Positions 16,733 to 26,985 of a stretch of 64,000 nt of DNA are shown piece by piece. Numbering within the stretch: the stretch's first letter is position 1; each line of letters opens with the position of its first letter. Both the position numbers and the translations under genes were made by a program. Source of the DNA: Marinilabilia salmonicolor JCM 21150 (GTDB taxonomy: Bacteria; Bacteroidota; Bacteroidia; Bacteroidales; Marinilabiliaceae); assembly GCF_000259075.1 (NCBI RefSeq), contig NZ_AJKI01000063.1:1-64000 (forward strand), given 5' to 3'. Below the pieces are notes generated by a model. That model ran no database searches. It was not told the origin of the DNA and saw only the letters and a program-made list of their open reading frames with translations.

Positions 16733-18334
16733 ATGAGCAGGAAATTCATTTGGGTATTAACCGTTATTATAGCATTCACACTTTCAGGGCTGATATACAT
16801 TCAAACCCTTTGGATTAAGAATGCCACAAAAATCAAAGAGGAGCATTTTGACCAGACCGTGAGGCAAACCATGGATCAGGTTATCTCCAGACTGGAGATT
16901 AACGAAACCTCACGATTGGGCGCTCAGTTGAAATTAAACCCCATCAATAAACTCCCTGAAAATCTCCGGAAAGAAAACAAATATTTTTCAGGCAATAGAA
17001 ACAATCTTCAGTCCGAAGAAATTCCTCAGCTGGACATCACTTTCGACTTCTTCATCCAGGGATCAAAGATGGATACAGAACTTTCCACCTATAAGAAAGA
17101 CTCCCTGGTTTTTTCCTATAGGGAGACTACCCCGATGATTTACAATAAGTCAGAAGCTACTGACCCATTAGCTACAGCCTTCAACAACATCCAGATTCAA
17201 GTTCGCAACATGATGGAGGAACAACGCCGCCGATTGCTCAAGGACTTGTTTGATGATGTTCCCATAGGCCAGCGAGTGGATCGGGAACTGGTAGATGCAT
17301 TTCTTCTGAAAGAATTTGAAGAACGTGGCATTAAACTACCTTACGAGTTCTCAATTGTGGATTCCAGAGGAAACAGGGTAATGTCCACCGCCGGTTTTGA
17401 TGAAAAAGAGGCCAATGTAATTTACCAAAAATACCTGTTCCCCAACGACCTTCACCCAAAGGCCAACCACATTCAACTCTATTTTCCACAGCGGCCCAAT
17501 TACATCATGGACTCCATGGGGATGGTTCTGCCAAGTGCTGTCTTTACCCTTATCATGGTTTTGGCATCTATTCTTACAATTGTTATTATTGTAAAACAGA
17601 AGCGACTGGATGAAATTAAAAATGATTTCATCAACAACATGACCCATGAATTCAAGACACCCATATCCACAATCTCTTTGGCATCACAAATGTTAAAAGA
17701 CATTTCAGTTGCCAAAAGCCCTGATAGTCTGAAACATATATCAGGCGTCATTCAGGACGAAAGTAAAAGACTTGGATTTCAGGTTGAAAAAGTCCTGCAA
17801 ATGGCTATCTTTGAAAAGGGAAGCGGTAGTTTAAAGATTAAAAAAGTCAATATTAATGAACTAATTACCTCCGTAACCAATAACTTTAAGCTGAAAGTTG
17901 AGAATAAAGACGGCCAGATTCTGGAAAAGCTGGATGCTAAAAACCCGACGGCATATGTGGATGAAGTTCATTTCACCAACGTTATCCATAACTTATTGGA
18001 TAATGCCCTTAAATACCGCCGGGGAAAGCCCATTTTTCATGTAAAAACATGGAATAGGCCCAAAGGAGGAATCGTAATTTCGATTCAGGATAACGGACTG
18101 GGTATTTCAAAAGAGAATTTAAAACGTATCTTTGAAAAGTTTTACCGGGTACCCACCGGAAATATACACAACGTGAAAGGATTTGGTTTGGGTCTTGCTT
18201 ATGTTAAAAAAATCGTGGAAGATCACGGCGGAACCATTAACGTTGAAAGTGAACTGAATTCAGGCACTAAATTTGAAATATTTTTACCTTTTAAAAGTAC
18301 CAAGGAATGGAAAAAGAATATAAAATTCTCCTGA
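16733..18334 (+). CDS. rprX: Sensor histidine kinase RprX
   Basis: A membrane sensor that phosphorylates RprY. In its 533 residues, TM1 is at 4-26 (FIWVLTVIIAFTLSGLIYI), an extracytoplasmic region runs to about 265, and TM2 follows at 268-290 (AVFTLIMVLASILTIVIIV). The HisKA phospho-acceptor His305 lies in NNMTHEFKTPISTISLAS, and the HATPase has N box (NVIHNLLDNALKY), G1 (IQDNGLGIS), F box (FEKFYR) and G2 (GFGLGLAYVKKIV). The sequence and the adjacent RprY identify the Bacteroides RprX type. The gene overlaps rprY by 28 bp. The stimulus is unknown. Confidence 0.9.
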   Translation: MSRKFIWVLTVIIAFTLSGLIYIQTLWIKNATKIKEEHFDQTVRQTMDQVISRLEINETSRLGAQLKLNPINKLPENLRKENKYFSGNRNNLQSEEIPQLDITFDFFIQGSKMDTELSTYKKDSLVFSYRETTPMIYNKSEATDPLATAFNNIQIQVRNMMEEQRRRLLKDLFDDVPIGQRVDRELVDAFLLKEFEERGIKLPYEFSIVDSRGNRVMSTAGFDEKEANVIYQKYLFPNDLHPKANHIQLYFPQRPNYIMDSMGMVLPSAVFTLIMVLASILTIVIIVKQKRLDEIKNDFINNMTHEFKTPISTISLASQMLKDISVAKSPDSLKHISGVIQDESKRLGFQVEKVLQMAIFEKGSGSLKIKKVNINELITSVTNNFKLKVENKDGQILEKLDAKNPTAYVDEVHFTNVIHNLLDNALKYRRGKPIFHVKTWNRPKGGIVISIQDNGLGISKENLKRIFEKFYRVPTGNIHNVKGFGLGLAYVKKIVEDHGGTINVESELNSGTKFEIFLPFKSTKEWKKNIKFS

Positions 18335-18990
18335 CCGAAGACGATGAGAACTTAGGCATGTTGCTTCGCGAATATCTTGAAGCAAAAGGCTATGAAACGG
18401 ACCTTATGCCCGATGGGGAACAGGGTTACGATGCATTCATGAACAAAAAATACGATGTTTGTATTTTTGATGTTATGATGCCTAAGAAAGACGGCTTCAC
18501 ACTGGCCAAGGAAATAAGAATGGTTAACACTGATGTGCCCATTATTTTCCTTACTGCTAAATCGATGAAAGAAGACATCTTTCAGGGCTTTAAAATTGGC
18601 GCCGACGATTACATCGCCAAGCCGTTCAGCATGGAAGAGTTGTTGTTCCGCATCGAAGCTATTTTACGCCGTACCAAAGGCGGACTGGCCAACCAGGAAG
18701 TGTTTCAGCTCGGAAAATTCAAGTTCGACACACAGAAACAGCAATTGATTGATGGCGAAAAAGTTGTAAAACTGACAACCAAAGAATCAGAATTGCTGAA
18801 GTTGCTTTGCAATAACGCCAACAAAGTATTGGAGCGTAACTTTGCATTAAAAACCATCTGGGTGGACGATAATTACTTCAATGCCCGCAGCATGGACGTT
18901 TATATTACCAAACTGAGAAAACACCTCAAAGAAGAGCCTGCCGTTGAAATCATCAACGTTCACGGCAAAGGATATAAGCTGGTTCTTTAA
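18307..18990 (+). CDS. rprY: OmpR-family response regulator RprY
   Basis: This 227-residue transcription factor has a receiver domain (1-120) with the acidic pair EDDE (10-13), phospho-acceptor Asp55 in IFDVMMPKKDG, conserved Thr/Lys in IIFLTAK and DDYIAKPF, and a C-terminal OmpR winged helix (TTKESELLKLLCNNANKVLE, then RSMDVYITKLRKHL). It closely resembles Bacteroides fragilis RprY, reported to influence redox and transport genes. It overlaps the rprX 3' end by 28 bp, so translation is coupled. A perfect hairpin terminator follows at 19184-19215. Confidence 0.93.
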   Translation: MEKEYKILLTEDDENLGMLLREYLEAKGYETDLMPDGEQGYDAFMNKKYDVCIFDVMMPKKDGFTLAKEIRMVNTDVPIIFLTAKSMKEDIFQGFKIGADDYIAKPFSMEELLFRIEAILRRTKGGLANQEVFQLGKFKFDTQKQQLIDGEKVVKLTTKESELLKLLCNNANKVLERNFALKTIWVDDNYFNARSMDVYITKLRKHLKEEPAVEIINVHGKGYKLVL

Positions 18991-19183
18991 ACTCCTTCTC
19001 TGGTCGGGATATTTCAAAAAACAACCGGTTCGGTACACCTAGTGTATTACGGACCGGGGATTTTTGTTGGCAGCCACTGAATCAAGCATAGCAAAAATTG
19101 CTTCATAAGAACATGAGAAAGTTCTTGCATGCGAACTTCATCCAACCTTAACAGGTTAATATTATACGGATGAAAACCAATAA

Positions 19184-19215
19184 AAAAACCGGAACAAAAT
19201 TTTGCTCCGGTTTTT
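19184..19215. terminator. Bidirectional terminator between rprY and lepA
   Basis: AAAAACCGGA and TCCGGTTTTT flank an inner CAAAA/TTTTG palindrome, giving a near-continuous 16-bp stem with one A/C mismatch. It lies between convergent genes. Confidence 0.85.
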
Positions 19216-19240
19216 CTATCTTTTCTATCTTTTGTATCGT

Positions 19241-21028
19241 TTAATCGAGTTTCAAAATCGACAGGAAGGCCTTCTGAGGTACTTCCACATTTCCAACCTG
19301 TTTCATCCGCTTCTTTCCTTTCTTCTGTTTTTCCAACAATTTACGCTTACGGGATATATCTCCCCCGTAACATTTGGCAGTTACATCTTTTCTAAGTGCT
19401 TTTACTGTTTCACGAGCAATAATTTTAGCACCAATGGCTGCCTGAATGGCCACATCGTATTGCTGACGGGGGATCAATTCTTTCAGTTTCTCACACATCC
19501 TGCGACCAAAAGGATAAGCATTGTCAAAATGTGTCAGCGTGGAAAGTGCATCCACAGGCTCTCCGTTCAACAAGATATCCAGACGAACCAGCTTTGAAGT
19601 ACGATAGCCGGTAGTGTAATAATCAAATGATGCATACCCTTTGGAAATACTCTTCAGCTTATCGTAAAAATCAAAAACAATTTCGGCAAGCGGCATCTCA
19701 TAACTCAGTTCCACCCTGTCAGATGTAAGATAGTGTTGATTAATCAACTCACCACGTTTCCCCAGACACAAGCTCATAACCGGACCGATATAATCGGCCT
19801 GGGTAATTATCTGTGCTTTGATGAAAGGTTCTTCTACCCGGTCAATAATAGTTGGTTCCGGAAGCCCTGAAGGATTATGTACTTCAAGAACCTCCCCCTG
19901 CTTTGTATGCACCTTGTAAGGCACGTTAGGCACCGTGGTTATAACATCCATATCGAACTCCCGATCAAGCCTCTCCTGAACAATCTCCATATGAAGCATT
20001 CCCAAAAAGCCGCAACGAAAGCCAAATCCCAAAGCAACAGATGACTCCGGCTGAAAAGTCAGAGATGCATCATTGAGTTGCAATTTCTCAATAGAAGTAC
20101 GCAAATCTTCGTAATCATCAGTATCGATAGGGTAAACTCCGGCAAACACCATAGGCTTCACCTCCTCAAAACCGGAAATGGCTTTATCGCACGGACGGGC
20201 TACATGCGTAATGGTATCACCAACCTTTACCTCCTTACTGGTTTTAATACCGGAAATAATATACCCCACATCTCCTGTTTTGAGAACCTTCTGCGGAACC
20301 ATTCCCAGCTTCAAGGTCCCTATTTCATCTGCCTCGTACTCTTTCCCGGTGTTTACAAACTTAACCTTATCTCCCTTTCTGATTTCTCCGTTGACCACCT
20401 TAAAGTAGGCAATAATTCCCCGAAAACTATTAAACACAGAATCAAAAATAAGCGCCTGCAGAGGGGCCTTGGGATCTCCCACCGGAGGGGCAATACGCTC
20501 AACAATTGCTTCAAGAATCTCCTCCGCACCCATTCCTGTTTTTCCGCTTGCACGGATAATCTCACTGCGATCGCAACCAATCAAATCAATGATCTGATCT
20601 TCCACTTCTTCGGGCATCGCACTATCCATATCCATTTTGTTCAGCACCGGAATGATGGTTAAATCATGATCCACTGCCTGATAGAGGTTACTAATAGTTT
20701 GTGCCTGAATCCCCTGGGTCGCATCCACAATAAGCAAGGCTCCTTCACATGCTGCAATAGATCGGGATACCTCGTAAGAAAAATCCACGTGTCCGGGGGT
20801 ATCAATCAGATTTAAAGTAAATACCTTGTCATCTTTGGGATATTGCATCTGAATGGCATGGCTTTTAATGGTAATGCCACGCTCACGCTCAAGATCCATA
20901 CTGTCCAGAGTTTGCTCAAGCAGTTCCCTGTCCGTTACAGTTTTGGTCCGCTCAAGTAATCTGTCTGCCAACGTACTCTTTCCATGATCAATGTGGGCAA
21001 TAATGCAAAAGTTCCTTATGTGATCCAT
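19241..21028 (-). CDS. lepA: Elongation factor 4 (LepA)
   Basis: A ribosome-associated translational GTPase of 595 residues. The start is set at ATG 21028 ([18 protein letters not shown]), the universal N-terminus. A longer frame to 21133 would run into the promoter. GTPase motifs are AHIDHGKST (G1), DTPGHVDF (G3) and VLNKMDM (G4). Domains II, III and V follow, with the LepA-specific C-terminus containing KANVKG-type basic residues ([20 protein letters not shown]). Length is normal. It has a good promoter at 21131-21138 and is transcribed alone. Confidence 0.98.
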   Translation of the reverse strand: MDHIRNFCIIAHIDHGKSTLADRLLERTKTVTDRELLEQTLDSMDLERERGITIKSHAIQMQYPKDDKVFTLNLIDTPGHVDFSYEVSRSIAACEGALLIVDATQGIQAQTISNLYQAVDHDLTIIPVLNKMDMDSAMPEEVEDQIIDLIGCDRSEIIRASGKTGMGAEEILEAIVERIAPPVGDPKAPLQALIFDSVFNSFRGIIAYFKVVNGEIRKGDKVKFVNTGKEYEADEIGTLKLGMVPQKVLKTGDVGYIISGIKTSKEVKVGDTITHVARPCDKAISGFEEVKPMVFAGVYPIDTDDYEDLRTSIEKLQLNDASLTFQPESSVALGFGFRCGFLGMLHMEIVQERLDREFDMDVITTVPNVPYKVHTKQGEVLEVHNPSGLPEPTIIDRVEEPFIKAQIITQADYIGPVMSLCLGKRGELINQHYLTSDRVELSYEMPLAEIVFDFYDKLKSISKGYASFDYYTTGYRTSKLVRLDILLNGEPVDALSTLTHFDNAYPFGRRMCEKLKELIPRQQYDVAIQAAIGAKIIARETVKALRKDVTAKCYGGDISRKRKLLEKQKKGKKRMKQVGNVEVPQKAFLSILKLD

Positions 21029-21130
21029 ATATAAGAAAATGTTTTTCAATAAGCTTATCGAAAGCGCTTTGCCTTCGGTACAACGATAGCAGTCACTTCC
21101 ACTAAAAACTACTATCCCAATTTCAGGCTG

Positions 21131-21163
21131 CAAAGATATTCAAATTAAATCGCATAACCACAA
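21131..21163 (-). promoter_or_regulatory. lepA promoter
   Basis: On minus, TTTG is followed after 22 bp by a perfect -7 TATCTTTG (complement of 21131-21138). It lies 102 bp upstream of the lepA ATG, leaving a leader of about 95 nt. Confidence 0.6.
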
Positions 21164-21392
21164 ATAAAAGCACTTTAGGATGATAAGCTTAGAGAAAGAC
21201 TTAAAGAGAGATTGAAATCAGGTTTAGACCAGGATTAAGGCTGAGCCTAAAAAAAGCAGAACCAAACAACTATATCCCTGAAAAACATATTACTCACCAA
21301 AGATTTGATGTGTTTGGAAAATAAAACCCGGTACTGACTTGAATTTGACCCCAAAATAGGTTAAAATAGCATCTTGAAAAAGATAAACCACC

Positions 21393-22358
21393 ATGTATAA
21401 AATTATAGTAACCGGTTGTGCTGGATTTATTGGCTCACATTTAACTGAAACATTACTTTCCAGGGGACATATCGTTACCGGAATTGACAACTTTGATCCC
21501 TTCTATGATCCGGCAATAAAACGAAAAAATCTTTCAGACTTCATCAATCATCCCTCATTTTCATTCTTTGAAAATGACCTAACCGGGGAGGAATCCACAA
21601 GTCAAATTTTCTCAAAAGGGGCAGACATTGTTATCCATCTTGCAGGAAAAGCCGGCGTACGACCCAGCATTCAGGATCCGCAAAGTTACATCGAAAACAA
21701 TATTACCAGCACCAGAATTGTATTAAGTGCCATGGAGAAATATCAAATAAAGAAACTGGCCTTTGCCAGTTCTTCTTCCGTTTATGGCAACAATCTAAAA
21801 ACTCCCTGGCACGAAAACCTTATTGTGGACAATCCTATTTCACCTTATGCATTTTCCAAAAAGGCCTGCGAGTTACTGAATCACACATGGCATCATCTTT
21901 ACGAAACGGATATCATAAATATGCGGTTTTTCACCGTTTACGGGCCTCGTCAGCGCCCGGATCTGGCCATTCATAAATTTACAAAAATGATGTTTGAGGA
22001 CACCCCGCTAACCCTTTTCGGAGACGGATCCACCTCACGGGATTATACCTTTATCAGCGATACCGTTGCAGGAATTTGTGGCGCTGTTGACTATCTGATG
22101 TCACACAACAATGTTTTTGAAACCGTTAATCTGGGAAATAACCATCCGATTTCACTAAATGACCTTGTCACAAAAATCGCTGAAGCCACAGCAACTAAAC
22201 CAAAGATAAAGCGATTACCCATGCAACCGGGCGATGTGGATGTGACTTTTGCCGACATCAGCAAAGCCCAAAATCTTTTGGGTTACCAACCTCAGGTAAG
22301 ACTTGAAGACGGGCTGAAGGCTTTTGTGAAATGGTATAAGAAAGAGAATGATGAATAG
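21393..22358 (+). CDS. NAD-dependent nucleotide-sugar epimerase (UDP-glucuronate 4-epimerase type)
   Basis: A 321-residue SDR enzyme, cytoplasmic, for cell-surface sugars. The N-terminal Rossmann loop GCAGFIGSH (about 8-16), IDNFDPFYDP (typical of CapI/GAE-type UDP-glucuronate epimerases), the active-site Ser region ASSSSVYG (about 128) and the Tyr-x3-Lys pair YAFSK (about 152) are all present, followed by FFTVYGPRQRPDLAI. The substrate assignment to UDP-glucuronate/UDP-galacturonate is by these motifs. It stands alone, divergent from lepA and followed by repeat copy B. Confidence 0.88.
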   Translation: MYKIIVTGCAGFIGSHLTETLLSRGHIVTGIDNFDPFYDPAIKRKNLSDFINHPSFSFFENDLTGEESTSQIFSKGADIVIHLAGKAGVRPSIQDPQSYIENNITSTRIVLSAMEKYQIKKLAFASSSSVYGNNLKTPWHENLIVDNPISPYAFSKKACELLNHTWHHLYETDIINMRFFTVYGPRQRPDLAIHKFTKMMFEDTPLTLFGDGSTSRDYTFISDTVAGICGAVDYLMSHNNVFETVNLGNNHPISLNDLVTKIAEATATKPKIKRLPMQPGDVDVTFADISKAQNLLGYQPQVRLEDGLKAFVKWYKKENDE

Positions 22359-22741
22359 AGAATAGAGAGTAGAAAAAGAGGAAAAGGAAAGAAGTCTCCC
22401 TGGTTTATTGACCTCGTCGATCTTCGATTCATGAGTTTTTCGTTATGCAATGTGCAATCACCAATAAATACAGGCACCCGCAAAGAAAATTGATGTCGGA
22501 AATAGTGACCCATTTTCAAATCAATTTTATTGAGGACGCCTTTTCTTAGCAGGTATTTGAACATTGTAATAGATAATTTATAAATAATCCAGTCCTCCAA
22601 AAAGCAAGGCTTTTTCCTTTTAAAGGAATACATAATGTTGTTATGTTTTAAAAAGGCCGAAGGTCTTTAAGCAACAGCCTGTTTCCACCTTACCTGTCTT
22701 ATGTATTAGCTCGGTTAGAAAAAGAAACCTTTAAGAAGCAA
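22359..22741. other. Intergenic region holding repeat copy B
   Basis: No gene is supported. The open frame on minus inside the repeat is not under coding constraint when compared with copy A. The rest is a short AT-rich spacer before the groEL terminator. Confidence 0.7.
22399..22633 (-). repeat. Interspersed intergenic repeat, copy B
   Basis: Read on minus, it is the closest relative of copy A (60546-60846): shared GGAGGACTGGATTAT, AAATTATCTATTACAATG, AAAATTGATTTGAAAAT, and the end module GATCGACGAGGTCAATAAACC. It lacks a roughly 70-bp segment present in A. Over the first 45 aligned codons, 13 differences would change an amino acid and 3 would not, so no protein is being maintained. Confidence 0.85.
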
Positions 22742-22769
22742 AAAAAGGGTGCCGCAAAGCACCCTTTTT
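22742..22769 (-). terminator. groESL terminator
   Basis: AAAAAGGGTGC (22742-22752) and GCACCCTTTTT (22759-22769) form a perfect 11-bp stem with a 6-base loop, 27 bp after the groEL stop on minus. Confidence 0.9.
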
Positions 22770-22795
22770 ATTTGACAGACAATGGTCTGTTATGA

Positions 22796-24493
<1,698 letters not shown>

Positions 24494-24505
24494 TCAAATC
24501 GATAA

Positions 24506-24784
24506 TTAAGCAATGTAAAGAATGTCGGATTGTGAGATGAGCAAATAATCCTCACCATCGATATTCAGTTCTGTTCCGGCATACTTACCATACAAAACCA
24601 CATCACCGGGCTTAACTTCCATAGTCTCGTCTTTTTTATCGGCCCCGGTCAGCACTACTTCGCCTTTCAATGGCTTTTCTTTTGCTGAATCGGGAATGAT
24701 AATTCCGCTTGAAGTTTTTTCTTCGGCTGCCTGTGGTTTCACCAAAACCTTACCGGCAAGAATTCTACCTTTCAATGTTGACAT
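24506..24784 (-). CDS. groES: Co-chaperonin GroES
   Basis: The 92-residue lid of GroEL. It has the mobile-loop region (KTSSGIIIPDSAKEKPLKGE), conserved GDVVLYGKYAGTEL and the C-terminal DYLLISQSDILYIA. Start is ATG 24784 (MSTLKGRILAGKVLVKP). It is first in the groES-groEL operon on minus, 72 bp before groEL. The 240-bp upstream gap to the secG terminator holds its promoter, but I see no exact TAnnTTTG element there. Confidence 0.98.
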   Translation of the reverse strand: MSTLKGRILAGKVLVKPQAAEEKTSSGIIIPDSAKEKPLKGEVVLTGADKKDETMEVKPGDVVLYGKYAGTELNIDGEDYLLISQSDILYIA

Positions 24785-25023
24785 TTCTATTTTATTTAGA
24801 CGTTAAACAAATTAATTATTCCGAAGCCTATTTATTCACAAATTATGCCAAATGGCGTAAAGGCGTATTCACATATAAAAACCAGACATTTTTGCACGCT
24901 ATTCAAAAACCAGAAGTAATTCCTGTCATCCCAATTAACCATAAACAAGAACAAGACCGGACAAAGCACGCCATGGCAATCAACCGTTTAACAGTATTCC
25001 AGGCAAAAACTTTCAAAAAAATG

Positions 25024-25056
25024 CAAAAAAAAGAGTGTCAGCACCTGCTGACACTC
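25024..25056 (-). terminator. Terminator of the sigma-54 regulator-lptE-secG operon
   Basis: GAGTGTCAGCA (25033-25043) and TGCTGACACTC (25046-25056) form a perfect 11-bp stem; on minus it is followed by eight Ts. It lies 26 bp after the secG stop. Confidence 0.92.
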
Positions 25057-25081
25057 TGTCATTTTTTCTTTGAACAACTTC

Positions 25082-25420
25082 TTACAAGCTATCGCCGGCA
25101 GCATCTTCACCACCTACACCAAAATCCGGCAATTCCTGAGAAGGAACATTCATATTTTGAATTTCTTCATCAATTGCAGCTCCCGATTGCATCTCTCCGC
25201 GTGGCAATACCATAACTGAAACAAAAGCGAGAACCAGCAGACCACTGGCCAAGGACCATGTAGCCTTTTCAAGGAAGTCGGCCGTTTTACGCACTCCCAT
25301 TACCTGATTAGAGGCCGAAAAATTGGAGGCCAGACCACCACCTTTGGAATTCTGAACAAGTACAATCAATACCAACATTATACTCACCAGAATTACCAAA
25401 ACTGAAACAAACTGATACAT
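25082..25420 (-). CDS. secG: Preprotein translocase subunit SecG
   Basis: An accessory subunit of the SecYEG channel. The 112-residue protein has two transmembrane helices (SVLVILVSIMLVLIVLVQ, and WSLASGLLVLAFVSVMVLP) separated by the conserved NSKGGGLASNFSASNQVMGV loop. The acidic C-terminal tail (about 75-112) is longer than in E. coli but usual in Bacteroidetes. It is the last gene of a four-gene minus-strand operon, 11 bp after the TPR-like gene. Confidence 0.95.
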   Translation of the reverse strand: MYQFVSVLVILVSIMLVLIVLVQNSKGGGLASNFSASNQVMGVRKTADFLEKATWSLASGLLVLAFVSVMVLPRGEMQSGAAIDEEIQNMNVPSQELPDFGVGGEDAAGDSL

Positions 25421-25431
25421 ATCTTTCTTAA

Positions 25432-26448
25432 TTACTGATTATTAATAAGATCTTCCATCTCTTTTATACGACGTGCAAAGTAAACACTTTTTTCGGGATA
25501 TTTCAAGCGCAAACGTTCGAATATCTCCACTGCTTTCTGATATCTTTTTTGTTTGATATGAATATTGGCTAATGTTTCGGTCATCAGATCATCACTCTCT
25601 ACACCACTCCGGGCTGAAAAGTCCTCATTGGAACTTTCTCCTGACTCCTTAGGGACGATGCGTTTTTGACTTCCCCCGCTATTCAGAAAGTTATCTATCA
25701 AATCCATTTTGTCCGGCTTCTTTTTCTCTGCCTGTTTATCCTCTTCATCGACCTGAGACGAGACAGAAGACTGATACTTCATTAATTCCAACCATTCGGA
25801 AAACGAATGCGGAGCAGAAAAATCAGGTTTATCCGGTGCAATCTCCGTTTCCAGAGAGTAAGCAGAAGAGACAACCTCTTTCTCATAATCAAGAAAATCA
25901 CTCTTCGAGGCCGGCAGCGGTTCTGCCTGTGGTTCTTCCTGCGGTTCGGTTACGTTTTCATTATCCTCATGTCTTGACAGGGAGAAATCAACAAGATTTC
26001 CCGAAAGAGTAGTGAAGGAATCATCCACATCAAAATAATTCGCTTCGGCACCCACCACCTGATCCAGGTTTTTCCCTGAATCATCAGTCTCTTCATAATT
26101 GTCGGATAACGCCTGATCCTTCTCCGGATTATCTTCACTAACAACAGGAAAAACTGCAGGAGCATCCTTTTTCTCATTTTCTTCATCCCCGGACTCAGGC
26201 GCTGAGAGTGAAGAAAAAGCATCATTGATAAGGAAGAATAATTTTGAACGATCTGGAATAAATGCCGCCGAAAGCTTTAATTCATTATTGTACCGAATAT
26301 GATCGAGCTGGTAAAGATTTTTAACCCATAGCATACGTCCGGCCTGAAAAAACGGATATGCGTCCAGGGCTTCCCGTAATGTCTCAAGGGATTTTTCGTC
26401 CAGTTTTTCAGGATGAGAAAGAAATTCAATTAAACGCATGCGGCTCAT
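25432..26448 (-). CDS. Unknown conserved protein with C-terminal TPR-like helices
   Basis: A 338-residue soluble protein with no enzyme motif. Residues 1-85 form a helical block (SRMRLIEFLSHPEKLDEKSL, with YPFFQAGRMLWVKNLY). Residues 85-260 are acidic, low-complexity and probably disordered. Residues 280-338 (MTETLANIHIKQKRYQKAVE, then IFERLRLKYPEKSVYFARRI) form one or two TPR-like repeats, usually protein-protein contacts. It is 12 bp after lptE and 11 bp before secG, a Bacteroidetes-type arrangement. A role in envelope assembly is inferred only from those neighbours. Confidence 0.75.
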   Translation of the reverse strand: MSRMRLIEFLSHPEKLDEKSLETLREALDAYPFFQAGRMLWVKNLYQLDHIRYNNELKLSAAFIPDRSKLFFLINDAFSSLSAPESGDEENEKKDAPAVFPVVSEDNPEKDQALSDNYEETDDSGKNLDQVVGAEANYFDVDDSFTTLSGNLVDFSLSRHEDNENVTEPQEEPQAEPLPASKSDFLDYEKEVVSSAYSLETEIAPDKPDFSAPHSFSEWLELMKYQSSVSSQVDEEDKQAEKKKPDKMDLIDNFLNSGGSQKRIVPKESGESSNEDFSARSGVESDDLMTETLANIHIKQKRYQKAVEIFERLRLKYPEKSVYFARRIKEMEDLINNQ

Positions 26449-26460
26449 AGAGCAAAATTT

Positions 26461-26985
26461 TTACCAGTCGGCGAAAGCTTTATTAAAAATATTTTCAGTC
26501 AATTCTTCCACTATTTCTGCTACCAGTTCTCCCTCAATGGCAGTAATATTTTGCTCACTGGGGAAGTCACGATAGGCCGAAAACGAAGACTCCCAACTTT
26601 TCTCCGGGTCTTTAAAATTTTCATACCTGACATTAATCCTGACAGTCAGTCGGGTTTCAGTAGAAACGGCATCCGCTTGAATGGCCAATGGTTCTGTATC
26701 GTATCCGGTTATTTCTCCGGAAAAATCCACATCTCCCGTTCCATCCGCCAACGTAAGTCTTGATCCGTTGATGATGCGATCTTTCAATCCTTCAGTAAAA
26801 GTCTGACTGAGAACCGGATTTACATAAGCAGCACGATTTTCGAACAATTGCACCGAAGCAGTATTCACATTTTCCGGGATGGAAGCCCCGTCAAATGTTA
26901 CCTGAATAGCACAGCCCTGCAAAACCGGCAAAAGCAGCAAAGAAAAAGCTGCCAACATCATATTTATTTTTCTCCAAATCATCAT
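26461..26985 (-). CDS. lptE: LptE-like outer-membrane LPS-assembly lipoprotein
   Basis: A 174-residue lipoprotein: signal peptide with lipobox LQGC (about residue 25), then a compact alpha/beta domain with the family phrases VTFDGASIPENVNTASVQLF and RLTVRINVRYEN. In the Lpt pathway LptE plugs the LptD barrel that places LPS in the outer membrane. The assignment is by family and by the secG/kdsB neighbourhood; sequence conservation in this family is low. Its ATG overlaps the upstream regulator's TGA (ATGA at 26982-26985), so translation is coupled. Confidence 0.8.
   Translation of the reverse strand: MMIWRKINMMLAAFSLLLLPVLQGCAIQVTFDGASIPENVNTASVQLFENRAAYVNPVLSQTFTEGLKDRIINGSRLTLADGTGDVDFSGEITGYDTEPLAIQADAVSTETRLTVRINVRYENFKDPEKSWESSFSAYRDFPSEQNITAIEGELVAEIVEELTENIFNKAFADW

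Noticed and set aside
22292-22633. Open frame of 113 codons on minus inside repeat copy B
   Set aside because: It belongs to a repeat family whose copies differ mainly at amino-acid-changing sites, and part of it overlaps the epimerase gene. No sign of selection for protein.
24785-25020. Looked for a CIRCE heat-shock operator before groES
   Set aside because: No TTAGCACTC/GAGTGCTAA inverted repeat was found in this gap.
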